DNA of 64,000 nt from the NCBI GenBank assembly GCA_038373865.1, contig JAXGGA010002031.1:1-64000 (forward strand), written 5' to 3'. Below are positions 53,704-64,000 of the stretch, one piece after another; position 1 is the first letter of the stretch; every line of letters starts with the position of its first letter. A model generated the notes under the pieces. It was not told where the DNA came from, did no database searches, and was given only the letters and a program-made list of their open reading frames with translations. Made by a program: the position numbers and the translations under genes. The stretch is from Uloborus plumipes (taxonomy: Eukaryota > Arthropoda > Arachnida > Araneae > Uloboridae).

Positions 53704-54900
53704 AGATGACGACGTAGATCTATCATCAAAGTATCAAAGAAGTGATAGTTGATCTTCCTCCATCCCAATTTTGGACTCAGGACCATTCAAGTCAAGTGAT
53801 TGATTGCTGTTTTTTTTTTTTTTTAATTTCATGTGGGGAAACGTGCAGCGAACATTACGACACCGCTATCTCCCCCTGGTAGCTTTTGGTCTGCAATCAC
53901 ATCTGGAGGAACGCCGCAGAAATAGCTCGCTTTCCTGCTGGTTTTCAATGTCCCCCGTGTGCATCCGTGTGCCAAAACTGTTCCCTTTTCCCGCTCGAAA
54001 AGTGATAAACAAGCAAAATGGCGATGAATTTGTGCCGCATACGGAGTTCTATTGGTTCAGAAAACCTGCATGCTAAATGGAAAATGAGTTATTGTGCTGC
54101 CGATGTTTTTGACTGTACTGTTGTTTCGTGTTTTTTTTTTCTGTGTGTGGGCTCTTTGTACCAACGTGGAAGTGGGTAACTAATGTGTAGCCAGGTTTCG
54201 GGTGCTAGGGTATTCTTTTCTGCCAGAACTTCAAATGTGATTTGGAAGTCCGTTTAAATGTTTCGCAACTGCAAAATATTCTGTATGCTTTTAATCTTAC
54301 CCAAATTGCCTATTTTTACCCTTGTGACATTAATATTTCTTGTGCCAATGTAGTTGGACACTTTAAAAGCAAACAGCATACTTTGCAGTTGCATAGTGTT
54401 CGATTTTTTATATGTATATGTATATTTTTTATTAATTTATTTTAGTTTATTTATTGCCTTATTAGTTTGTTATTTATTTAAGTTTTCAGTTTCATTCATG
54501 AACAAAAAACATCTAAGATTTATTTAATGAACTTAGATAGTTTTATTAAATTAGAAAAGTGTCTATTTGCCGAATGCTTTCAAATCACATTTGATGCTTT
54601 GCGAGAATTCTGATGTGTGCCTTTTTGTTCAATTTTTAACTGCAGCTGATTTGTAAGTCTTTAATAATGTCATCGGGATATCCTAAAAAATTGTTAACTT
54701 CTCAGGCAGCTATTTTTCGTAACCTTGAGAGGTTGTTTTGTGAGAACCCGAAACCCTTCGACTCTCAAACTTCTTAGGCAGCTAACCTGGGTTTCTTACA
54801 AAAGCCTCGAATTGAGCTCGATAACAATTTTCCGGTGCACAAAAGTGATTCTGTGAATAGTTTTCTATGTGCTGTCTCAATAAATCGGTGTTTCTTTTTA
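53704..54900 (+). other. Probable 3' UTR of the dpy-like gene
   Basis: No splice-consistent coding sequence after the stop. The stretch runs about 1.2 kb to an AATAAA followed by a GT/T-rich tract. The 3' end is inferred; no transcript evidence. Confidence 0.6.
54879..54884 (+). terminator. Polyadenylation signal AATAAA
   Basis: AATAAA with a downstream TCGGTGTTTC...GTGCCTTGTATTT GU-rich region, the first canonical hexamer I find after the stop codon. Confidence 0.6.
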
Positions 54901-55008
54901 TGTGCCTTGTATTTCTTTTGAGTTTTGATTTTATATTTCTTAGACGATGTAAGTGAGCTATGATTTAAAATCAAAACATAGATGCAGCAAATTAGAAATT
55001 CATACAGT

Positions 55009-55345
55009 GGCGTAGCTAGCCGTTGGTTTCAGGGGGTTATATCCAGAGTTGTCACGAGATTTGAAAAAAAAAATAGGGGATGAGGCAACCCTTTATTTTT
55101 ATATATATATAGTAAAAACTAGAAAATCCAGACTTCCAAAATTTGCTAATTTCGAAAAACCCGAGAGCATTTTAAGGAGCAACAACTTTTGACACTAGAA
55201 TTGTACTGTAGTCTTAAGAAATATTACTGAAGAAAAATGGAAGGGGGTTTCACCCCAAAAATTTTCATAAATTGTGCTACTTAAAACTCCATTCTAGACG
55301 ATCTTGGTGATGTTAGAGGAGAGGATGTTCGATCCCTCCCTCAGT
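55009..55345. repeat. Interspersed repeat fragment (GTGGCGTAGCTAGC start)
   Basis: Begins ACAGTGGCGTAGCTAGC, a terminus often seen in arthropod DNA repeats (recalled); the right end is unclear. Confidence 0.3.
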
Positions 55346-55456
55346 TTGTAAAACCCTATTGCAGGCCATTTTCAATAATGTTATAGAAAGGGAAATTTTA
55401 AGTCCTAGTTTTATACCTAGATCAACGTCGAACAATTATGCATCTGCTCTTTTGAG

Positions 55457-55911
55457 CATGGCCGGATTACTAAATAGGCAACGTAGGCAGTTGCCTATGG
55501 GCCTCGGGGTTTTAAAGGGGCCCCGAGAAATCCTGAAGATATCCTTTTTAACCTTAGATGGCGATGGCACTGAGTTAAACATTAAGAACTCTACTAAAAG
55601 TGCAAATGCCCAAAAGTACCACAACTTATTTTATCGCCTGAATAGCATGAATTTCGCATAATATTAAAATTCGTAAGAGCAGGAGCTTTACTCTTTGTGC
55701 AAATAAAGCCTTGCTCATCATTAACACTATTTATACCTGTAATATAATCGCTATGATTGATTATGTATTCCATTATAACAATTTTAAATGATTAAAATCT
55801 ATTTGCACAATATATATCAGTTATTTAAAATCTCATTTATCAAATCCATATGGTGAAGGGGCCCCCTCATTTCAAATGCCTATGGTCCTCCGAATCTTTA
55901 ATCTGGCCCTG
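55457..55911. mobile_element. 455-bp hAT-like MITE
   Basis: Ends CATGGCCGGATTA / TAATCTGGCCCTG, flanked by CTTTTGAG (55449-55456) and CTTTTCAG (55912-55919), an 8-bp duplication with one mismatch. GGGGCCCC blocks lie in from both ends. Confidence 0.7.
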
Positions 55912-56407
55912 CTTTTCAGCGTCATAAACACATATCTGCTAAAAAGTTACGACTAAACCTAACATTCTATTTACATTTTCTAGCATTTACATAGAGAGTT
56001 CCCTAATCTATAATCATTGAGCTATAAAAAAACATCACAACAATTACTATTACGCTACAATGTTTGTTGTCAATATGCCTTGCTAATGCCATAATTATGT
56101 TACATTGAAAATTAGAGATTGAAATTAATAGAAAAGCAATTACAAATTCACGTTTTAGTAACATTGGAATTTTTTTTTCTCTGATGCAGTAAAATCAAGG
56201 GCATCTACAGAGATTTAATTCTATTTTTAGTAAGCATTTTCTCGTCCTCATATTAGAGCATTTGCAAAAAATGTTGATTAAAATTGAAATAAACTAATAA
56301 TTGTTAAATAGTAAATTTGATCATAGAATATAGAATTGTCATTTAGTCTGAGATCGCATTCCAAATTTCAAAAGAATTCTTTCACAGAATGAAAGTGAAA
56401 ATTGAGT

Positions 56408-56720
56408 TGCAAGATTTGAACAAGATATGAGGAAAGTTTCAACAAACTACTTGCCGCCAAGGAGGCTCACTGAAAGGCGCTTCGCGCCTTTCTCTTTCCT
56501 GCATCACAAAGTCATTTGAGTAATTGAGCTATTACACGGGCGCTTCGCGCCTTCAGAAGAGTGAGGAAAGTTTCAGCGAACAACGTTTTTGCGACTTTGG
56601 TCGTTTTGTTTAGGAAAGAGAGTGCGTAGAATCGAATGATACCTCGATCGATTCTATACTCCCAGGGGTTTTTGAGAAGTTCAAGCTTCAGACAGACGAT
56701 CACAGATTTTAATAGTATAG
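56408..56720. repeat. Fragment related to the 518-1930 repeat
   Basis: Shares AGGAAAGTTT, GCCGCCAAGG-GGCTC and CTTTCCTGCATCA motifs with the first intron's repeat, and adds two GGCGCTTCGCGCC palindromes. Confidence 0.5.
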
Positions 56721-56785
56721 AAGAAGATTGATTAAAGATAAAGATATTGGGAGCAAATCATTGGAGTTGGAGCATAGGGTTTCGT

Positions 56786-57925
56786 GGGGGAAAGTAGGTC
56801 TAAAATCGAGCTTGTTTTCGAAACGTCCTCTAAATTATAGGATTAAATTCATTTTAAGGAAACTTTTGATGCATTTTATAAACATTGGATTCATATAGAT
56901 TAAGTATGAAGCAGAACCATTTTATTTTGTTAGATTGTTTTCTTTCAGTGATACATTTAAAACATGATGTACTGATAAGCCCCACTTTCCCCCATTGTGG
57001 GGTAAAGTGGGTCTAATTTAGAAATTAGTGTACATTTAAACAAAAATCCGTTAATATTGATTTTGACGCAAGTATGCAATGAAATTAAAATACATTTATT
57101 TCATTTAAAGGTAAAAAGGCGCTAAAATTTTTTTTTACCTCTTATTTAACGATTGAAACAATGTCATCAGTCATATTCTTTTTTCTATGATACACAATAC
57201 TGAAAAATTCTAGAACAATCTGCAACTTTCTATTATGTTCAAAAACGCGCCAAATATCGCCAAGCTTGGCGACACTTGGTAATTTCCCGAAAAAATTTGG
57301 CTACAAAGTAGGTCGCCAAAAGTGATGCCAACTTGGTAATATCTTGTCGATTTCTCGTCAAGCCCACTGTCTCCAATGTTAAACTGATGGCAAAGCAGGG
57401 AAAACAGAAAGCAAGTAAAATTTTACTTGTAAATTAACAAAATAAAAGCTAATTTTAGCAAGATAATTAAAAAAAAGCACATAAAATTATAAAAATAACA
57501 CCAATTTACTGAATAGTAACGTCATCGTAAACCCTCGGGAAAGTTTAGCCATAGACCCACTTTACTCCACCTCAGAAAACACCTCATAATAAATAGAATT
57601 ATAAACTTTGTTTTTACACCTTTATGTAGCGCTTATCCCTAGATGTCCTACTACAAGTCTATACTAAAATTAATAGCATTTGCCAATAAATAATTATTCT
57701 AGGGAAAAGTTCATAAACAGGCAAACTCTTACATATCACATACAATGATCATAGAAAAACGCTTTGTAAACATTCAACTTTCTTCGAGTGTTCTAAAACT
57801 TATATAAAAATATTTGCTACATTCTCAATTTATGTCTTAAAAAAGAATTAACAAAATATTTAAATTAGAAACAAGAAAATGGGTGTATTTCAATATAGAC
57901 CCACATTTCCCCACCTGGCCCTGCG
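56786..57925. repeat. Inverted-repeat block with GGGGAAAGTGGGTC motifs
   Basis: GGGGGAAAGTAGGTCTA near 56787 pairs with TAGACCCACATTTCCCC near 57897; an inner pair GGGGTAAAGTGGGTCTA (57000) and TAGACCCACTTTACTCC (57553) lies inside. Boundaries approximate, no coding frame. Confidence 0.4.
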
Positions 57926-58463
57926 ATGTGCAACAGGGAAAATGTGAGTACATTTCAATGCTGCCATTCATCCTAAAAGTAAGGCATTAACTTTAAAAAT
58001 GTACAAATTGTTGCAATGAACAATATTATATCATCATTATAATTATTTGAATCAGGAAATATTTTCAAAGCAGACAGATAAAACTCTTGAGGGTCAATCA
58101 AAGTTTATCATGGGACCTGTCTAGGATATAGCCAAGGGGCGTGTGTAGGAAGTCTGCGCCCTCCCCGCCCCCCTTGCACACACACACAGAAAGTTTACTC
58201 CGTCCTTTTCCTCTGTTCACATTATTTCGCATCATCAAATTTTTTGAAAAAAAAAAAAGTTGTGACCATCACAATTTGTTCTATATTTTCCGTATGAATT
58301 CTTGGATCTAGTGCATCCCCCTCATGTAATCGCCTCTATAAAATTCTGATATTTGCCGAAACAGGAAGATTGTAGTGCTTTAAAATAAACGGATCTTGAT
58401 TCATTTGACGTTAAACTTTTGGCACCAATACCAGAGCAGGGAATGTTTCTCCTTTGCACAATA
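57926..58463. other. Intergenic stretch, nothing clearly recognised
   Basis: A C-rich tract with (CA)n near 58180 and otherwise AT-rich sequence; no coding exon or element end that I can support. Confidence 0.4.
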
Positions 58464-60050
58464 AACAAGAAGTTCTGTCAAGAACTAAACGAGCCTACTT
58501 TCCCATACATCGACATCGGCATTCTAGCATCTAATCAATATTCTCTTGAATACCTGAAACTGAAAATTTTGTCAAACATACCCTTATAGCACTTAAAGCT
58601 GATTTCTAAAAGCAAGCTCTCATCAGATGAAATGGACACGTAAAAAGTAAATAAACGAGTAAATAAAGTTTTGTCGCACCTTTTAAAGAATGTAACTGTT
58701 ATAGTTCTTCCGTAGAAAAATTTCACAATCGTTTTCAAAAGAAAAAAATAAATAAATAAAATAAAAGTACAGAGAACATCAAAACACATTTTATCAAACA
58801 AAGAAAAAAAAACCTCGTTCGTTAATAAAATGTCTCGAATTTTATTTTTAATCCGTTGCCAGTTGTTAAATATAAATAAAGAATAAAATGCTCTCGTGAA
58901 TGAACAATTTTTGTAATCAAAAACAAATATCGTCTGCCAAAAAAAATAAACAAATAAAAATAATAATAATAAATTAAACAAAAAAAAAATGAATAAATAA
59001 AAAAAAATCGTTTGCACAGTCAGTCATTTTTTTTCTGAGCCTGCATTTCCGCCATGTTTGCGGAGTCGGAGTCGGAATCAGAATCCTCACAGAAGATTTT
59101 TCAGAAAAGTACTTAACATACATGTTTTATCAAAACCTTTTTCTTACAAAATTAGTTTGAAGGAAATCCGCCTTTAAGTTCAGAATCAACATTCAATTTA
59201 AATTTCCCAGTAGGCGCTCATGTTAAAAATTTTTCTGAACGGTTCATCATTGAAAGAAAAATGGTTCGAATTGAAAAGTGAAATATGGGAATGAGTTTCT
59301 TCGAGATCTTTCGAACAAAAAAAGTTTATTCAATTCGGACGGTTCACTTAAAAGTTATTAGGTGGGGAAAGGTTGCTTGAACGGTTCAATGTTGAACCAA
59401 AAATGTTCAAATTTAAAATTTAAATACGGTAATAAAGTATCCTTGCCGAGATGCTTCGAAAAAAAAAATGTTTAAATCGGTCTGTTCACTCAAAAGTTAT
59501 TAGGGGTGACAGCTTGTTTGAATGGTTCAATGTTGAACGAAAAATTGTTCAAATCGAAAATGTAGATGCGGGAATGAAGTATCCTTGAAAAGATCTTTCG
59601 AACAAAAAAAAGTTTGTTCAAATCGGACAGTTCATTCAAAAGTTAGTATCGCGGGACCGGTTGTTTGAACGGCTCAAAGTTGAACCAAAAATTGTTCAAA
59701 TCAAAAAATCAAATATGGGAATGAGCTATGGACTCGCCGAGATCTTTCCAACAAAAAAAAGTTTGTCCAAATCGGAATGTTCATTCAAAAGTTATTAGGG
59801 GGGGGGGGACAGACAGACCGACAGACCGACACACAAATTCCCCATCTCAATACCCTACTTTCAAATTTTTAATTTTTCGATATTCATTTTACCTCTTTAT
59901 TTTTTAACTTGGCGATATTTTTTGAACTTGGCGATATTTTTTTAACTTGGCGATATTTTTTGGACTTGGCGATATTTTTTAGATGCATTAAGCTACTTTT
60001 AATACTTTTTTCGTCTTTCTTTTGTTTTTAACGGGAAAGTAGGCTAAAAA
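58464..60050 (-). mobile_element. HINE/Helentron-like element, copy 2 (minus strand)
   Basis: Reverse orientation of the copy-1 layout: hairpin AGTTCT-GTCA-AGAACT at 58471, subterminal AGCCTACTTTCCC at 58492, GACAGACCGACAGACCGAC near 59810, ATATCGCCAAG-type units near 59910-59980, end ACGGGAAAGTAGGCT at 60031. Longer (~1.59 kb) because it keeps more ~148-bp repeats. Confidence 0.6.
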
Positions 60051-60065
60051 GCAGATAAAAATTTA

Positions 60066-60626
60066 CAGTGAACTCTCACTTATGCGCCGGCCCAAGGGAC
60101 CAACAGAAAAAGGCGCATAAGTGAGAGAGACGTATAAGTGAACAAGCCTATATTTAAGGGATAAAACGCAACATAGGTTCTAATGAGAGAATGAATAAGA
60201 ATGTTTCTACAGAAAAGGGACATATTACTACGGTTTGGCAATTACTGTAACGTAACTACAATGATAATGAGAAAGCAAAAATTGTAGCATACCTAAGTAC
60301 AAACTGTTCCCTTTAAAACGATCCATAATAGATAATTGTCCCTCTCCGAACTCTAGTTCATGCGGAAAAAATGCCTTCCGTGAGCAATAAAGGCGAAAGA
60401 TTAAAGAGGAAAGTGAAGAAAACTGCTTATTTTTTAAAGAAAATAAATTAATTTTTTTACATTTTATGGAAAATTCGACGTATAAGTGAAATATTTATCT
60501 TTAGAGCGACGCATAAACGAATGATACTATCATTATTTTGCTATGGAATGTACTGGGACCATTAAAAATCGTCGTATAAGTGAAAAAGGCGCATAAATGA
60601 GGCGGCGTATAAGTGAGAGTTCACTG
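60066..60626. mobile_element. 561-bp Tigger/mariner-type MITE
   Basis: Ends CAGTGAACTCTCACTTAT / ATAAGTGAGAGTTCACTG, TA at 60064 and 60627. Several GGCGCATAAGTGA and CGTATAAGTGA motifs repeat inside. No transposase frame. Confidence 0.8.
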
Positions 60627-61198
60627 TATTTGTAAAAGGTAAATGTAAAACAACAGGTTACTAAATAAAATACTCGCGTAAATACTTGACGACCAGCTCC
60701 AATTTTCCAATTATTGAAATACCCCTGCGAAAATAGAGTCGAAGAACGGAATTGAAAATTGTAAAAGCCTAAACTTGCTTAAATTAGTTACAAACATATT
60801 ATTTGTTAGCAAATAGAAGATGGCAACAGATAAAATTTGTCATTGAAAATTTTCTGATATATTTGGCCAACAATTAAATAGCGTGAATGCGACATTTTTA
60901 TAGGATTTTTCCATCACGCTGTTGACTTCACCAAGCGGAAAAATCTCAAAAATCTCCACGGTACAAGCTATCCCCTTTTTAGCTTACTTTCCCGTTAAAA
61001 ACAAAAGAGACGAAAAAAGCATTAAAAGTGGCTTAATACATCTAAAAAATATCGCCAAGTCAAAAAAAATCAAAAAAAAGTCAAACAAAAAAATAAAATA
61101 AATATCGAAAAATTAAAAATTTGAAAGTAGGGTATTGAGATGGGGAATTTGTGTGTCGGTCGGTCGGTCTGTCGGTCGGTCGGTCTGTCTGTCCGCCC

Positions 61199-61720
61199 CT
61201 AATAACTTTTGAATAAACATTCCGATTTATACGAAATTTTTTTTTTGTTGAAAAGATCTCGGCGAGTACAGCTCATTCTCATATTTGATTTTTCGATTTG
61301 AACAATATTTGGTTCAACTTTGAACCGTTCAAACAACCTGTCCCGCGATTCTAACTTTTGAGTGAACAGTCCGATTTGGACAAACTTTTTTTTGTTGGAA
61401 AGATCTCGGCAAGTACAGCTCATTCCCATATTTGATTTTTCGATTTGAACAATTTTTGGTTCAACTTTGAACCGATCAAACAACCTGTCCCGCGATGCTA
61501 ACTTTTGAGTGAACAGTCCGATTTGGACAAACTTTTTTTTGTTGGAAAGATCTCGGCGAGTACAGCTCATTCTCATATTTGATTTTTCGATTCGAGCAAT
61601 TTTTGGTTCAAATTTGAACCGTTCAAACAATCTATCCCGTGATACTAACTTTTTAGTGAATAGTTCGATTTGAACAAACTTTTTTTTTGTTAGGAAGATC
61701 TTATCAAGAAGACTTCATTC
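61199..61720. repeat. ~148-bp tandem array inside HINE copy 3
   Basis: TAACTTTTGA(A/G)T(A/G)AAC recurs at 61203, 61352, 61499 and (as TAACTTTTTAGTGAA) 61646; each unit also carries AAGATCTCGGC and GAACCG(T/A)TCAAACAA. Confidence 0.8.
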
Positions 61721-61724
61721 CCGT

Positions 61725-62825
61725 TTTTAGCCTACTTTCCCGTTAAAAATAAAAGAAAGACGAAAAAAGTATTAAAAGTAGCTTAATGCATCTAAAAAAT
61801 ATCGCCAAGTCAAAAAAAAATATCGCCAAGTGAAAAAAATAAAAAGGTAAAATGAATATCGAAAAATTAAAAATTTGAAAGTAGGGTATTGAGATGGGGA
61901 ATTTGTGTGTCGGTCGGTCGGTCGGTCGGTCTGTCTGTCCCCCCCTAATAACTTTTGAATGAACAGTCCGATTTGGACAAACTTTTTTTTGTTGGAAAGA
62001 TCTCGGCGAGTACAGCTCATTCCCATATTTGATTTTTTGATTTGAACAATTTTTGGTTCAAATTTGAGCCGTTCAAACAACCGGTCCCACGATACTAACT
62101 TTTTAATGAACAGTCCGATTTGAACAAACATTTTTTTGGTGGAAAGAACTTTTCAAGGATACTTCATTCCCGTATTTACATTTCCGATTTGAAGAATTTT
62201 TCGTTTAACATTGAACCGCTCAAGCAAGCTGTCACCCCTAATAACTTTTGAGTAAACAGTCCGAAAAAAAATGACTGACTGTGCAGACGATTTTTTGTTT
62301 ATTTATTCATTTGTTTTATTGAATTTATTATTATTATTATTATTATTTTTGGCAGACGATTTTTTTTGTAACAAAAATGTTTCATTCACGAGGGCATTTT
62401 ATTCTTCATTTATATTTAACAACTGGCAACGGATTAAAAGTGAAATTCGAGACATTTTATCAACGGACGAGTTTTTTTTTTCTTTTTTTTTTTCTTTCTT
62501 TGATAAAATGTGTTTTGATGTACTTTGTACTTTTAATTTTTTTTTGAAAACAATTGAGGAATTTTTCTACGGAAGAACTGTAACAGTTACATTCTTTAAA
62601 AGGTGCGACAAAACTTTATTTATTCATTTATTTACTTTTTATGTGTCTATTTCATCTGATGAGAGGGGTATATTTTGCTTTTAGAAATCAGCTTCAAGTG
62701 CTAAAAAGGTATGTTTGACATAATTTTTAGTCTTAGATAATCAAGAGAATAATGATCAGATGCTAGAATGCCGATGTCGATGTACGGGAAAGTAGGCTCG
62801 TTTAGTTCTTGACAGAACTTCTTGT
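61725..62825 (+). mobile_element. HINE/Helentron-like element, copy 4, nested in copy 3
   Basis: Same order as copy 1 and nearly identical to it, but with two instead of four ATATCGCCAAG units and a shorter GTCG tract. Ends in the hairpin and CTTCTTGTT. Inserted between T residues of copy 3 (CATTCCCGT | TAAATTTCCG) with no clear duplication. Confidence 0.65.
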
Positions 62826-63880
62826 TAAATTTCCGATTTGAACAATTTTTCGTTCAACATTGAACCGTTCAAACAACCTTTCCCCATCTTATAACTTTTA
62901 AGTGAACCGTCCGAATTGAATAAACTTTGTTTTGTTCGAAAGATCTCGAAGAGACTCATTCCCATATTTCACTTTTCAATTTGAACAGTTTTTCGTTCAA
63001 TGATGAACCGTTTAGAAAAAATTTTAACATGAGCGCCTACGGGGAAATTTAAATTGAATGTTGATTCTGAACTTAAAGGCGGATTTCCTTCAAACTAACT
63101 TTGTAAGAAAATGGTTTTGATAATTATTGTATTGTAAAGTATTTTTCTAAATAATCTTCTTTGATGACTCTGATTCCGACTCCGACTCTGCTAACATGGC
63201 GGAAATGCAGGCTCAGAAAAAAAATGACTGACACTGGGCAGACGATTTTTTGTTTATTTTTTTATTTGTTTTGTTTAATTTGTTATTTATTTATTTATTT
63301 ATTTTTTTTTTTTGGCAGACGATTTTTTTTGTTAACAAAAATTTTTCATTCACGAGAACATTTTATTCTTTATTTATATTTAACAACTGGCAACGGATTA
63401 AAATTGAAATTCGAGACATTTTATTAACGAACGAGTTTTTTTTTCTTTCTTTGATAAAATGTGTTTTGATGTTCCTTGTACTTTTATTTTATTTATTTTT
63501 TTTTCTTTTGAAAACGATTGTAGAATTTTTCTGCGGAAGAACTATAACAGTTACATTCTTCAAAAGGTGCGACAAAACTTTATTTACTCGTTTATTTACT
63601 TTTTACGTGTCTCTGATAAGAGGTAGAGGGGTATATTTTGCTTTTAGAAATCAGCTTTAAGTGCTATAAAGGTATCTGAGCGTCCATCCACGTAGGCTAC
63701 GGTTTGACATAATTTTCAGTTTCAGATAATCAAGAGAATATTGATCACATGCTACAACGCCGATGTCGATGTACGGGAAAGTAGGCTCGTTTAGTTCTTG
63801 ACAGAACTTCTTGTTAAAATTTAACTGCTCAACTCTTCGAGGTTGAATGGTAGGCTCGTTTATTTATTTTATTTATTTAC

Positions 63881-64000
63881 TAGCGGTACCCGTACGACTT
63901 TGCCCGTGGTATAAAATTAAAAGTTCATTTGCTAAATAATTGATATAGCAGAAAGAATACTCTACTTTAGTTATAATTCAACTATGATTCCTTAAAAGTA
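63881..64000. repeat. Repeat terminus at window edge
   Basis: CTAGCGGTACCCGTACGACT with TTGCCCGTGG resembles the start of the 518 repeat (CTAGC...CCCG...GCACGGGC) in layout. Truncated by the window end; class unknown. Confidence 0.35.

Larger units (their letters stand above)
60979..63814 (+). mobile_element. HINE/Helentron-like element, copy 3, split by copy 4
   Basis: 5' part 60979-61724 (AGCTTACTTTCCCGTT, GTCG/GTCT tract at 61156-61193, then a ~148-bp tandem array); 3' part 62826-63814 ends with ACGGGAAAGTAGGCT, the AGTTCT-TGAC-AGAACT hairpin and CTTCTTGTT. The two parts are continuous when compared with copies 1 and 2. Confidence 0.6.

Noticed and set aside
53804..54076. Open frame in the 3' UTR
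   Set aside because: Starts after a T run downstream of the stop, no splice signal or domain; treated as UTR.
61199..62131. Minus-strand proteins with DRLFERFKVEPKIVQ repeats and DRPTDRPTDR
   Set aside because: They translate the ~148-bp tandem units and the GTCG microsatellite of the HINE; no domain and no conserved start.
62271..62684. Possible protein with FYGRTVTVTFFKRCDKTLF
   Set aside because: Part of every HINE copy, low-complexity Phe/Leu start, frame not preserved between copies; not supported as coding.

Overview
The window is animal nuclear DNA. It is AT-rich, intron-dense and full of transposon relics, and the layout suits an arthropod. A chelicerate such as a spider is my best guess, from the style of the Tc1, SINE and MITE repeats and the protein family; this is inference. 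Nothing prokaryotic or viral was recognised.

One host gene dominates. Sixty coding exons on the + strand (122..53703) join into the last ~2,617 codons of a giant modular extracellular protein that I read as a Dumpy-like apical matrix protein. The 5' part lies outside the window. Exons 1-36 (122..31256) encode alternating DPY, EGF and half-DPY modules, mostly as a two-exon cassette of ~183 + ~69-78 nt with phase-1 introns. Exons 37-53 (31933..45253) encode a longer cassette that recurs three and a half times: calcium-binding EGF, DPY-like, EGF and two further Cys-rich modules. A 19-residue linker (exon 54) leads into a ZP domain (exons 55-59, 48027..52134) with a dibasic furin-type site. The last exon encodes a transmembrane helix and a short tail with an NPLY motif. 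The 3' UTR runs to about 54,900, with AATAAA at 54879.

The introns and the 3' flank (54.9-64 kb) hold many mobile-element copies whose target duplications can be read directly. They include hAT-like elements with 8-bp duplications (2386, 28567, 46897 with another nested inside, 55457), a Tc1 element whose transposase has one in-frame stop (29869), a Tigger/pogo relic (32895) and several ~175-bp TA-flanked MITEs. There are also a TTAA MITE (26399), a TTA-flanked MITE beside its own empty-site copy (1575), a tRNA-derived SINE (14097), a long foldback element (16850) and a LINE 3' fragment (37520). Four copies of a Helentron/HINE-like element with (GTCG/GTCT)n microsatellites are present, one inserted inside another (60979..63814).

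No second host gene was found. The most notable observations are the two-level exon-cassette architecture, the single GC-AG intron, and the nested or dated transposon insertions.
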